This document shows positions 1 to 12,751 of a stretch of 64,000 nucleotides of DNA, in pieces. Within the stretch, counting starts at the first letter, position 1; every line of letters begins with the position of its first letter. Source of the DNA: Camarhynchus parvulus (taxonomy: Eukaryota > Chordata > Aves > Passeriformes > Thraupidae); assembly GCF_901933205.1 (NCBI RefSeq), contig NC_044574.1, positions 23,979,733 to 24,043,732 on the forward strand. Reading direction: 5' to 3'. Both the position numbers and the translations under genes were made by a program. The notes under the pieces are model-generated. The model was not told the DNA's origin. It ran no database searches and was given only the letters and a program-made list of their open reading frames with translations.

Positions 1-2940
1 GTCTTGAAGCTAAATAAGTATCAGCTTTTGTCCTTAGCAAGGAAAACTAGACCTGAGGTTATGGCTGCTTTCAGCCACCCTGAATTTGGCATTCCTGCAA
101 ATGACAGCCCCAGCTTTCATATTAGCTGGAGTGGGCAACTGACCTGGCTAAAAAATACCCTTTTTCTTCCAGCATGAAAAGAAATGCAGGCAGGAGAGAA
201 GGAAGAGGCTCATCAAGGTGGGAAAAGAGATGTCATTCCATCAGTTTAAAATAGTTTTGAAACTGCAGCCACAGAATTTAAACTTAGATGCACTCCTTAA
301 GGTATTGGCCAAAAGCAAAGGACACAGGAATCCGGGAAAGTCTCAACCTTAAATCTTTCGTTTAAAGGTTGTCTGTGTTTAAAATTATACTTAGTAATAT
401 TCTCACTCCCTAATTCTGGAAAGCCTCTCACAGGTTGGAGTCTGCAGGTCTGCACTATAAATACTCTCTCTGATCCCCAACTGTCTTTTTCAGTGACATG
501 TAGCCTCTGCTGCAGGGAACAGCAAGATCAATGTTGACAACCAGATAACAGCAGCACTGGAAGTGTGAAAAGGGAGGGTACCTTCCCAAAAGCTCTTAAC
601 CTGAGAAGTCCTGGGGTGGCAAGCACGAAGAATTTTCACAGTATAGTCAGACCAACAGATTGGCCACCTCAAAATGGTCCAGGGAAGCTCAACCTTCTTT
701 GACCTTCTCTTGTGAAAAGAGAGCAAGCCACATTCTGTTGTGACCCCTTGGGCTGAAGATGGTGGCAGAAGAATGCTGTCTCTAATCCCCTCCCTGGCTG
801 CAAACCAACTTGGTGAAGTCCCTTGCAGTTAATGTCTGCTAGCAACTGTTCATACTGTTTCTATGCTGAAAACCTTTCCGGCTACTCTTAAGTGGATTTA
901 TTTTAGATGATGTGCATGTTGCTAGCAGGAGCCTACGTGCTGATTGCAGATGATGGAACGTGTCTTGCTCCAAAGATCACATTGCAGTTGTTTCCCTGAC
1001 TTAAAGCAAACAAGCAAAAAGGCAAACTAATGGAAAACTGGTGCCTTGAAGATCTGTGCAAAGTGATTTCTTTAGTTTAAGAGCCCAATAAAATTATATA
1101 GTCTGATGATGTGGTCAAGAATTAATAGAGGCCTGAAATACCTGACACCGAATTCTCCTTGTCTCTGCATTCCTCACTGCTCCTGGATTAAAGCCACTTG
1201 CTTCCTGCTTGGCATGGTACTTTCCAATTGTAATGCATTTCCTCTTAAATGTCCAGAGGTCTAATGATACTATTGTAAACCTGTTAAAATTAATGCTGCA
1301 GAGGAAACAGCTTAGTTAATTGCTTATGGAAAATACAGAGATAGGCTGAACTATCTGACTGAGGGACATCAAAACCATTAACTATTAACCTTTTGAAAGC
1401 TGAAAAGCCTTGTGATATCATGTGCAAATCTGCCCCACAGCTTAGTAGGAGAATTGCACATTCATTTATGGACAAGCAATAGAACTAATGGTCTAGAAAA
1501 TTATAATAGCAATACAAAGGCAATCCTCAGCTCTTTGGAGTGGTGTCCTTCTGTTAAAGTCCTCACTATTGCTGGGTATTTGTTTGTTTCTGCCTCCTCA
1601 TTTTCATGTGGGAAGCATTATTACTTAAATGGCAAATGTCTTTTTCTTTGGAGTAATAGTGCATGCTGATTTATTACTGCATGGTGTGTGAAAGGGAGTT
1701 TTCTTTTCAGGCTTTTCAATAAGGGGAGAGTATTGAACTTGCTAAATGTGTGCATGCATCCAAGTGTGTACTGAGTTCAGCTCAGCTTTTTTCAGTTCAT
1801 TCTGTTACACTATTTCATTACCTCGGCTTTTCTCCTTTGAACTGTAGTAGTTCTCATGCACAATTTAAAACCAAGCTTGTGTTACCCCATAAGGCCAATG
1901 GTAAACATGATGCTTCCCCCCTTCTCCTTTCTCTTCTTTTTTAGTCATAATGTTGGTATTATTTGGTCTCCTTTTACTGCTAAAGAGATGTTACTTGACT
2001 TAATGTGTTGCAAAGTGGCATTGGTGTGTTGGGAGGCATGTTGGACTGAGTGCCAGATTGTGACACTTTCCCTTGCACCTGTTGTGGGGCAAAAATTTCA
2101 GGCTTTAAAGTGATAGCCCAGGCTGCTGATGCTCTTGCTGCTTGCCATTTATAACTGTTGGGTTGGATGGGTGCTTTGTAGCTTGGCTGCACAGCCAACA
2201 AATCCTATGGGTGTTACCAAAAGTTCCTGGATATTTCTCATACCTTTTCTTAATGAAAGCTGCCTCACTGCTGTTGTCCTTTGAATACCATTTCTCCTTT
2301 GGTTGGAAAGAGGCTTGCTGTTTTTTCCAAAACCAATCCCAACTTTACCACTCCTGCCTAGCAACGGCATTAGGGATCTTAGAGCTAATGCCTGCTGTTG
2401 GCTAAATTACCTAAGTTGTCAGTAGGTCATTGAATTGTTATCTTTCCATTCAAGCCCTGATATAATGAAGTTATAGAGGTTCCTGTGAAGCTGCTTGGTG
2501 TGTGCCTTCATGGGGGAAGCTGCAGGGCTGACTTGCTGGTAATGGGCACAAGAAGATGCAGCACAATGAAAAGCTCAAGTGTCAGTGAGACATAGGCTTA
2601 CCCTGCAGGCAGCACCCAGTCTTTGGCTGACTACAGGAGGGCTCCAAGGTCATTTTGGCAACTAAAGAGAGCTGAACTGTGAAGCAGGTCTGTTTCCTTG
2701 GCCAGCAGTGCATGGATCAGGAATGCTGGTCAGTGGTTTTTTGTTTTAACCTTCCTGTCCTTCCTATCTCCTTCTGTCCTGCAGCCCACAGCAGTGAATA
2801 AGACCATGCTATAAATGCTGTCTGCCTCTCAAGCCTGGTTTCAGACCAAAGCTGGCAGACCTGCTAGATAAGAAGTGTGACGTTTATGTATTAATTTCTG
2901 GAGTTACAGGGATCAGCCACAAAGTATTAGCACCACTATA

Positions 2941-3097
2941 CAGTATGTCCTCTGTTATTTAAAAGGGAGGATAGTGGATAGGTTCAGTTATTTGAGGTTT
3001 CAAGTAATCCAGGGCAATTTTCAGTGTAATTAATACATGTCAGGAATTTGACCCTTGTGGGGATAACACGAAGTTCCAGATAACTGAGGTGATACTG
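2941..3097. mobile_element. Tigger/pogo-like MITE with TA target-site duplication
   Basis: The first 20 bases (CAGTATGTCCTCTGTTATTT) and the reverse complement of the last 20 (CAGTATCACCTCAGTTATCT) match at 16 of 20 positions, so the element has imperfect terminal inverted repeats. It is flanked on both sides by TA (2939-2940 and 3098-3099), the target duplication made by Tc1/mariner/pogo-type transposases. The total of 157 bp is too short to encode a transposase, so it is a non-autonomous, deletion-derived copy. CAGT ends with a GTTAT-rich subterminal region are typical of Tigger/pogo elements. The family assignment is from memory; the structure is read directly. Confidence 0.72.
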
Positions 3098-6000
3098 TAA
3101 ACAAGTTGTGAAAATTGTGCCAGAAGACTGTCTGCATAGGTCAGCAGCACCAGCTAATAAAATATCTCAACTTTTGATCTAGAAAAATATTTCATGCAAC
3201 TTTCACTTGGCATCTGCAGAAGCAGAAAAAACCCCTTATTTTTTTTACAATTCCTGGATGTTTTCTTTAATTGAGTTTCTCCTGTTACTCCTGAGGGGGT
3301 CACATAGTAGTTGCTTCTTAAACTATAGCAACTGCATGAAAAGGAAAACTTGAAATTTTCTGAGAGTGCCACATGCACCAGATACAGATACACTGTTCGG
3401 CTGTACTGTTTGTTTCTTTTCAAAGAAAAAACATGCAGATTTAAAAAATTAATAACTACTACTACAGGCTTGATACTGTGTATTGGAAACAATGTATTTT
3501 CTGATATTTCAGAAAACAAATTATGAACAAATGCAGGAATTGCATCAATTATTGGCAAAACTAGTTGCAAACTGGTAAATAAAACAGAATGGTTCCCAGG
3601 GAGTGCTGTCAGAGCTCTTACAAAAGCCTCTAAAGATTTAAAGAGAAGTAAGTACATAAGTAAATGTTGTGGGCCAAAAGAACACAAAAAATTTGTAACT
3701 AAATACAGTGCTTAGTGACAGACTAATGTAAAAAAGTAGCATGACATAAAGTTTGTCACAGGAGGCTGAGTTTTGTTTTGCTCTGTATGTTTTGAGAAAT
3801 CAGGCTTGATTGGTCTTCTCCCTTAGTGTACATGCCTGTGTTTTATTTTTACACTGCTAAATAGTGACTGAATGGAATCTGATATGTCAGTGGTCTAGAA
3901 TTTTAGACAAGGAAGAAGCAAGATAATTACATACTCTTGGACAACTGGTGCAGTCCAACAAAAATTTGAGTAAGCAAGGCATTAGCAGAATTATTTTAAA
4001 ATGGGTGATGATGTATCTTCAGCAAAAATGTGACAGTTTGCCTTGTTCTTTCATTCTATCTGAAACAAACGAAAGAGCAAAATTCAATCCAATCAGTTTG
4101 AAAGGAGTTTAGGAGCTCTAAAGACCTACCTGGCCTCCATTTTTGTGCATCTCAGGTCTTTGAATGACACAGTCAGCAGTGACCAAAATCCATTTTCCTG
4201 CAAAGTATCACCTTGCTGATATGAATTGCCTCTTCCCTGTTGTCTATATCGCACCTCAAGTCAATTCAGGAGTTTGTAATTAAGAAAAAACACATAGAAG
4301 CAGTAAAAAGGAACAGAGGAACAAGGTACTTGTCAGCACAGTGTTATCAGCAAACTCAGTATCTATCTGCCACTGGCATTTCAAAGGCATACCTACTGCA
4401 GAATTTTGGGGAGAATGATGGAACAGTTCTAATGAAATTTAGAGGAGCCTATTCATAAGCACTGTGTGTGAGAAAAACCAAAATCTGCCTAGAGTCAGCA
4501 CCCACAGTATTAAACTAAGTTGGCTAGTTCCCAGAGGTGTTTGAGACCTTAAATGCTCTTTAGTCCTTACCCTCTGGTTGATCAGAGATTAATCGCTTGC
4601 TTTTTTAAATACTATTACCCAATCTCTTGAGCCACCCAATCCTGATTACAATTTACTTTCTAAATTATGATCCTAGAGAACTGAAACTCCTTGAATTCCA
4701 GACCTTTACATATTTTTGAAGAACTGAGAGTTCTTAGTGTTCTCACACTTGCATCAAAAATTCTTGCAGATAGTTTATCTTTCCAAGAGTAGTTCACCTT
4801 GCTTGTTCTTTTTCATTTGGCTGAAATTTGATGAGCAATACTAGAAATCTATCACTTAAACCTTAATAAAAACTATTATGTAAGTAAATTACACACCAAG
4901 AACTTCAAAGATTGTGGTCAGTGTTCCCCATCACAGCTTCCAATATAATTTATTCTCTTTTTAAAGCAGCATAGAAATATTCTTGTCTCCTATAACTTTT
5001 CTGGAGAAAAAAAAATTGCCAGACTGAGGATGGGAAGTAAATAAGAGGAAAAACAGTCAACTACTCTATTCAGGATAATGTAAGGTGGAGTTTAGGATAT
5101 GCCAGAGAATGCAGAGCCCTGGATAACCTCTGTGGTGTGGCTGTGGGCGACTCACTGAACAGTCTACTTGGCTTCGGCAGCTCTCACCCTTGCTCAGGAC
5201 AGCCACATCTGCTCTTGCAGGAGAGCAGCTTGATGCCAGTGCCTTTCCCATTTGAGGGCAAATGGCCCAAATGGCCTTAGCAGTGCAGCACAGCACATTT
5301 AAGGATTTCCAAGTAGCCAAAAAGCCCCAGGAAGTGGGTGCTGCTCAGGTGCTAGCTGACTCTCCACAGTCTCTGCAGCCACAGGCATGCTGAAGCCCCT
5401 GAGCAGCTCTCGGCTGGCTGGCATGTACACAAAGAGCATGCAGGATATGTGTGACCAGGGTCTGGTGCCTCCTCAGTGGGTAGGCTCCTGTGCTGCAGTT
5501 TGGGCAGTGTTCCTGCATCACCTAAGCTGGTTGCATAGATCTGTAGCCCCTGTATTGGATGGGGTTACCTCTGTTGACCTTGTAAACCCCAGGTAGCTCC
5601 CAGTAGGGTCTCCAGATTTAAGGGTTGATTGGCTTCAGCACAGTGCTGAGCATCAGCTGGGTCCGTGCATTGAAGCAAGGCACCCTGTGTCTGATGAATG
5701 TATTCCCCAGTCACTAGGAAAGGCAGTGTAGAAGTGCTTGCCAAAGCCAGTAAGTCCTGCTGGCCTTGAGCTGATTTGGGTAGCCATGTGTAACATTTGC
5801 ATTCTCCAGAAATCTGCACCTATGGGAGTGGTTTGGAGATGTGAGCTGGCTGGGGACTGGGACTCTGCAGTGCTTTAAATCAGCTAATTTGCTGGCAGCT
5901 TCTTATTGGTGCTGGAGCTAGTACAGCTGCTTTCACAGTCTTTGATGCCTGGCCTAATAATCTTAATAGACTCTACTAGTTCTGCTGTCTAGATATACCT

Positions 6001-9000
6001 CTCTCTGCTCAACTCTGAGTCCTGGCCCTTTGCTGGGGAAAGGAAAAAAATCATATTTACATTACGTTTACAATTTTAATTTATACAGTCTCATCAGCTA
6101 AGTTTTATTGCATTTTTTATGTGGCTTTAAGTTGAAACAGTTTTCAGAATTAGCAAGTGAGGAGTTGGAAGCTTGTTCTTTGATTCATACCTGAACATCT
6201 CTACTGGCCTTATTTGTGACTGTTGTGAGCAGGAGCCACTGGTTATACCCAGGTAAGCTGAATTATAAGCATGATTAGCTCTTTTCTTCTAACAAACAAA
6301 AGTTTATCTCAGGTCTGTCAAGGACAGAGGGTAGGTTATTAACTGAAGTTTTAAGAATAAATTATCAGTGATAGCCAATTTGTTCTCCTTTTCTGTTGCC
6401 TTCATCAACATACTATACAAGTTATTTCTGCCATCTTCACTATTTAAATCCTGCTTCTAAAGACCTGGTGTCACCCATGTGATGAACACATCTTCCTACC
6501 CTTGTTGCTTTGTGTATTCTGAGGGGAGAGAGTGTTGCAGTAGTACATCTCTAATATGGAGAAGAAAACTGAACAGCAGGGATCTCAGTCCTGTAAGAGG
6601 ACACATCCTTTCCCATCCTCTGTTGTGGTGTCCAGAGGAACCAAAACAAAGACATTGTGAAAGAGCTGGGAAAATGCTTTGCAATAGGAATGCACCCTAT
6701 TAAAGAAGACTTCTGTTCATTCTCTCTTGCTTTAATAGTTGATTTTATTCCATTAATTTAAGGAAATTATGCTTCTTAAATATATTATATTATTGTGCTA
6801 CATTTTATTTGTCCTGAAAGCTTAGTCTTTCCAACTGCAAATTACACTGGCCTCCAGATGTAATCCATGAATCCCGATTTCCAAATGCCTCTTCAAAGGC
6901 ATGCTTGCATGACCACTATAGACTTAGTGAACAGTAGCAATTTAAGTAATTTAAGTAGGCTGTTCTGTGTAGTTAATCTAGGTTTGCAGTTACAATGGCT
7001 TTAGGAATAGTCATGCTATTTCTTGAATCTAGAGACTGCTTGCTGATGGTTGGAAAGGAGTGGGAAAGAAATCACTGCCAGACTATTGGGTAGCTCATCT
7101 TGCCGTGAATATTTACCATTAAAAAAACCCCACCAACACTGGAGATATTCACGATCACTGATAATTATGGCCATGCCATCTAGACACCAAATGTATGTTT
7201 TCATATCTGGGAAAGAAACATCAGATACATGGATATAGTATTGGAGTACTCAATAATTTAAGCTGTTATACTGTATATGGTCAAAGTCACAAATGGGCGC
7301 TGATCTATTGAGCATATTTTGCACAGATACTTTGATTGTCTGTAAAATTCACTTGCAGAAAATTGAAAATTATGCATTTCCCCTTCCTTTTCCTCACCAA
7401 AGTAATTCTAGACACCTAAATATGAAAGCTTTCTATTTATTTTTTTAGTGGAAGTAAAACCAACAAGGTAGGTTTTTCATGGGGAATGTGCTGGAGCTTC
7501 ACTCAGTAGAAATAGCCAATTTAAAAAAAATTGTGGTTTTTGGACTTGAACAGCTTCTTTTAGAAGTGTTTTAAGGAGACCCCAACCTGTACATTTAAGA
7601 AGTCCAGTATGTTTTATGTAATGTTGGCATGAAAATGCAAAGCTGTGAGTGGGGGAAGAATGTATGTCAGGTATCGTGTAACAGCAGCAAAAATATTTCT
7701 GATGTTTATCAAACCTTGAACACCACAGATTAGTAAAACATATTCCTTGGCAATAAAGAGTAGATGTTTAGTTTGAAAGGCGAAGTGGAATTTGTTGCTT
7801 TTTTTGCAGAGGTCATGAACTGACCAGGAATGAGTCCTCCTTGGCGGTTTCACTGTTTTGCTGTTTGCCTTGGGGAATAGACATTTGGTCTGATTTTAAC
7901 AGCTACTGCCAGGCCCCTGGCCCCCACAAGCAGCTTTCTTGCATCTTTTGAGGCCCACCTACAGCAGTTGTACTTGGACAGAGGGATGGAGAGGCCCTCC
8001 AACAGCTCAGGATGCAAAGTGTCCTGATCCCTGAGGTGGATTGCTGTCTACTGAGAGAAGTCCAAATATTGACAAGTGTTACAATTTTCTGCCTTTAAAT
8101 GGAAGATAGCTTTGCTTAATATACTAAGCAAAAGGAACTTATCATGTAAAAGACAAGGGGCAAGAAAGTAAAGTCGTGCTAGAAGTGAGTAGTTACTGCA
8201 ATTAGAAAAAGTGCTATGAAGCTGCCAGGTGGTGGTCATACATTCATTTTAGAGGTTTGATGTCATATTGATTTTAATTTTAGGTACTGATTTCTTTTGT
8301 ACCTTTACAGTTTCAGACCTTAAAAATAAACTTCAGAAAATTTTAGCTGTTCCTTGGCCCTGAATGCTCAGCTGGCCCAATATAACTGGATGTCACAAAA
8401 CTTCAGATTATGTTAATCATGCACCTATTTTCATTAAAACCTTGTATTTTGGGGATTATACAATTGTGATGAAATCTACATCTGTACCTGATTGGGAAGA
8501 CAGATGATAAATTACATGGGGGAGGTAAGAATTGAGGCTATATCTCCCACACAGTTTTGTGTCTTTAATTAATCAGGTTCCTGTGTATCAGAAAAGCATT
8601 ATGTATAATTCTCACTATTGCTCATTTCTGTTTCCTTTATTTTTTTGTCCTGTAGTGTAGTGACAGTGAAAAAATAAAAGCAGTCAGTAGGGATCACAGC
8701 TTGAGAAGTATTTTTTCAGGTAGTAATCTCTGAAGCTGCATGCAGATGCACTGACCATGCTTTGTGGTACCTGTACTGGTTTATAATAGATGATGCTGGT
8801 CAGATAATTAATAATACAATCAGACACACCTTTTCAGGTGGACAGGCTCATGATGCAGAGAATTTTTCCTCATTTTCTTCTCTGCAAGACCCAGTCCATC
8901 CCAAAGGGTTTTTTTAATCTGATGATTTCCTGGAGCTGTGTCCCTTGAATAGTCAACACTGCTCTTCCTGGAAAACAAGGTTATTTTCTCTACAGTCAAG

Positions 9001-10437
9001 TCAAAATATAGAAAGCAGGTGTTGGGTATCAGTGCCCTGGGATATCAGATGTGATCAAAGGGATCCCATGAAGCGTGGACTCTGCAGGCAGAGAAAAGAA
9101 GGAAGGTTATGTGAAAAAAAAGGTATTATCTTTTGCAGACTTGCTAGTATAATTAAGGAAAACATGGAATAAATCTTATAACATATTTGCTTTGCATAGG
9201 TAATCATCTTTACCACCAAAGTACCCCTCTTAGTAGAAACACATAAATAGTGTTTTAAAAGTATGTGTTCTGCGATGGCTTAACACACAATTGCCCTGAC
9301 AGCAGTTTGGAAAGGCACAGGTTTATTCAACACTGCTTGGTTTAATTGATGACTATATATATGTGTTGGACATGAAGCTATTTGTGGCACTCCTTTGGAC
9401 TACCCTAGGGCTTTACCTTTTGGGTATATTGCTCATGAGGTAATTCAACTTTATTTATCTATGGTTTTTGTGTTTTATTTTGTTGTTTTTGTTTGGGGGC
9501 TTTTTTGTATGCAGAGTGATAAGCTTTAACACTATGTCTAGCAAAAAAAAAAAATACTCTCCCACATTTAATGCTCAGGTTAATTTCTTTGGTGATCTCC
9601 TTTACTTAAATTTTGTTTTCACACTATTTGGTGTAGTGGTTCTTATGACTTAGAACTTAGATTTAAAATTTATGTATTTTTGTTTTCTTTAGGCAGTTTG
9701 TTTGGGATGGCTGTCTTTTAAGTATTTATAAATCCATACTCAGACTCTGTACTTTCCTTGACACTTTGGGTCTGTTCAAACAAACCAACAGCTTGTCTCC
9801 TAAACTTAGTTGTGAATTTCTTGCCCATTTTTATATTTTGCTGTAGACCTCATTTGTGGGGACAACAGCTGCAGGGATGTGCTGAGAAAGGAAAGTGTCC
9901 AGTTTCCCCAGAGGATGTTCTGACAGAACCGTTGTGGCACTAGCTGTGGTTTCAGGGTTGAAACTCTAGAGATCTGTGTTTAGGTTAGACATATTCTGCA
10001 CTCATAATGTGAGTGCAAATAAAGGTCAAATTTGTCTGTAGGACCTTTCTTCCTCTTCTTCAGACAGACAGCATAACTATTGCCAGGAGGATGGAGAAGA
10101 AGTAGCTGCCACAGAGGGGTGCTCAGGTTGTTCTCAGAGCATGATGTTGTGATGTTTCTTTCATTCTTGCCTCTTTTGTAGCTCTTTCCCCAACTCACTC
10201 TGACATAACTTTTCTATTGATCCACTTCATAGCTGTACCAAGAAGACAGAGTGAGATAAGTAACAGTCCTTTCCATCACCACAAAAGGAACCATGCTTTA
10301 TGTTTTTGTTGGTTTTGTGTTTTTACCCATCTGGCTCTGGATTTTCAAGGTGAATTCCCAGTGGCTTCTAGGAGTGCACTACAATCCACTGTATGAGAAC
10401 TTGTTTTTAACCTTGCTCTTTGTGAACTTCTTTCACC

Positions 10438-10454
10438 AAAAAAAAAAAAAAAAG
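10438..10454 (+). repeat. A17 homopolymer
   Basis: Seventeen consecutive A residues within the intron. No adjacent retrotransposon body was recognised, so this is recorded only as a simple repeat. Confidence 0.95.
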
Positions 10455-11229
10455 AGACCAAGTCCCTCACAAGCCAGATGCTATCATCTGGTATTAAAAA
10501 GCTGAGAGAGTGAGTGGCAGAGAAGTGGTGGAAAGGAAAGGTTATCCTCTTCCTTGGCCATAGTGGAGCTGTTGCCATAGAATATGGCATCAGATAGGCA
10601 TCCCCTCTTCATGACCTTGTAAAATCTAACATCTGTTTGACATCTGGCTGTGATTTCATCAGCATCAGAGCCAGTGAATAGCCTGGAAATGTTTTGGGTT
10701 TTTCCCTGCCTGCCTATGTTCTGTATTCAGTGCTGTAAACAAAGCCATCTTTAGGGTGTATCTTGGGCTTAGCAAATCTGAGGGAGTTCACATCATCTGA
10801 TCATCATCTGCTCTCTCCCCCAAAGACATGGAAGTTGACTGAGCCCCCATTTGTTTAAATGTTTAACTCATGCCTTCAGGGAAAATGACCTGATGTAGCA
10901 AGGGGTGATATCAGGACCTACTTCACTAGTGAAGTCATAGGATCAGCCTTGTGCTCGTGCTCTGTGCATCCCTCCCACCCTCTCGTGGTTTGCTTTTGCC
11001 TGTTGAGTTGAAGTTTGCTCTTGCTCATGTTCTCTCCTTTGCTCAGCTTCCATTCACATTATTGAAAAATTACAAGTTTTTATACAATCAATAGCAGCAT
11101 CAAAGTTGTGCACTATCTTCTTGCTCTAGGCACTTGCAGGTTTTTACCCTAGCAAGCCTGGCTGGGAGCAGCAGGATCTAAGCACCTTGGCACTTCCAGC
11201 TAAGTTATCTTTGGAGTCAGGTACTGAGA

Positions 11230-11637
11230 CATCCAAAGGGAGTTGGGGTTGTTTAGCCTGGAGAAGAGGAGGCTCAGGGTGTACCTCATTGCTCTCTACA
11301 AGTTTACAAAAAGAGGTTGTCATGAGATGGGGGCTGGTCTCTTCTGCTACAGTGACTACAGGGAGAGGACTAAAGGACATGACTTTAAGGTGAGACAGGG
11401 GACATTCAGATTGGGTATTAGAAAAAAAAATCACTGTAGGATGATCAGGCATTGGAATAGGTTGCCCATGGATGTGGTGGAATCAAATCCTTGAAGATGT
11501 TCAAGAGGAATCTGGATCTGGCACTGGGTGATGTGGTTTAGTGGTTCAGGAATCACAGGAGTACTGCTGGGTGGATGGTTGGACTGGATGATCTTGAAGG
11601 TCTCTTCCAACTTTGATAATTTTATGATTCTGTTATT
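11230..11637 (+). mobile_element. CR1 LINE 3' fragment, sense orientation
   Basis: About 400 bp match the remembered layout of the CR1 3' region: GGGTTGTTTAGCCTGGAGAA near 11246, then AGGAGGCTCAGGGT, GCTCTCTACAAG and CATTGGAATAGGTTGCCCA. A TTGGACTGGATGATCTTGAA segment follows at about 11579, then a CTCTTCCAAC and TTTTATGATTCTGTT tail. It is 5'-truncated, as most CR1 copies are, and lies in the same orientation as LIMCH1. The left boundary is approximate. The short open frames inside it are not coding. Confidence 0.93.
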
Positions 11638-11889
11638 TTTATCTTGAGGCAGACTTAGGTACTACCTGAAGGTAATTCAATTATGTTTGGGGATTCTGGT
11701 GTGTTTTGTGCAGTTTAACTACAGTACCAACTGGCCCATTTCTTCACACCATTTTAAAGGTGCTTTTTTGCCTTTCTGACACGAAAGCCGGACTGTTATT
11801 GAAGTAGACACATATTTTCCTTCTTGACTGCCCAGAAAGAAGCAGAAGAAGGCTAGGCTTCTTTGGCACAGACAGCCTTCACCAGCTTC

Positions 11890-12149
11890 TCAGGGGCGCG
11901 CTGGAAGGCTCTACCTGTGGAGCCAGGCAGTGCCGTGCCCGCCCAGTGATCCTTGCTCCTCCTGATTCAGTCTGATAATCGCGGTGTTTATTCTCTGCTC
12001 CTGCCCCTTGCCTTTGCTCACACGATCCATGCCCGACGCTGCCTGTCCCCCCACACCGGGTGCTGGGCAGCGCCACTGGGTGGGTGCGGGTGCAGTCCGG
12101 GGGCTGCGGCTGTCCTGGGGAGGCGAGGGTTGGTCCGGCTGATGGGCTG
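11890..12149 (+). promoter_or_regulatory. Small CpG-rich patch, possible alternative promoter or first exon
   Basis: I count 16 CpG dinucleotides between 11897 and 12136, while most surrounding intron has few or none. The patch is also strongly GC-rich on its right side. It ends against a consensus 5' splice donor (CTG|GTAAGT, exon side ending at 12149). Joined to the next known exon (17407, phase 0) it would give an open but ATG-less frame, so if used it might be an untranslated first exon. No core promoter element was confirmed. It could instead be a GC-rich conserved element or an unrecognised repeat. Confidence 0.33.
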
Positions 12150-12493
12150 GTAAGTCCTGCTTCCCCTCCCTGTTTCCAGGGATCATCTTTTTCTGGTTGT
12201 TCTTTTATTTTGCCCACTAGCCTTTAATTTTCGTGGGTGAGGCTATTGTGTGCCAGAATCCTTCGGGAATGTAAGCATCCCTGTTTCCCCTTTCTGTTCT
12301 GGGAGGTGCCTTCAATTCTGATGCACTGTCAGCCTTCCTCTTCTGGAGATTAACCATCCTTAGCTTCTGAGTGAATGTGTCCTAACTATCATCCATTTCC
12401 TTCCAAATCTACTGATTTGGTGTTTACCACAGAAAACAATCTTTTATGTAGTTTTGTTATATACATACAGCAAAGCATATTGGATGAACAGTA

Positions 12494-12696
12494 CAACACA
12501 CATACACACACACGCACACACGCACACACGCACACACACATATATATTGTTAAACATATGTATATAGTTAAACATACACAGAAAAGCATCTTGGAGAAAT
12601 AGTAACACATATAAACATATATGTGTATATATATATATCTATATATATGCATACATATATATAGATTGATTTTTTTCTCATATATACATATATATG

Positions 12697-12750
<54 letters not shown>
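12494..12750. repeat. Compound (CA)n / (TA)n microsatellite
   Basis: An imperfect CA array interrupted by CG steps (CACACG units) spans about 12494-12540. It is followed by interspersed TATA/CATA repeats, then an uninterrupted TA array of about 22 units at 12703-12746. The open frames over this stretch (alternating Ile/Tyr) are artefacts of the repeat. It is likely polymorphic in length. Confidence 0.95.

Positions 12751-12751
<1 letters not shown>

Noticed and set aside
3154..3687. 177-codon minus-strand open frame, the longest in the window
   Set aside because: No recognisable domain, no splice or promoter context, and one frame of this length is about what chance gives in 64 kb of AT-leaning sequence read in six frames.
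11144..11494. Overlapping open frames of 68-102 codons on both strands
   Set aside because: They lie largely inside the CR1 3' region, which is noncoding.
12111..12149. Frame ending GPADGL before a donor, compared with the PTPIAGL end of the preceding CH exon
   Set aside because: Only the final GL matches; the upstream residues share nothing with the CH domain, so it is not the missing CH exon.
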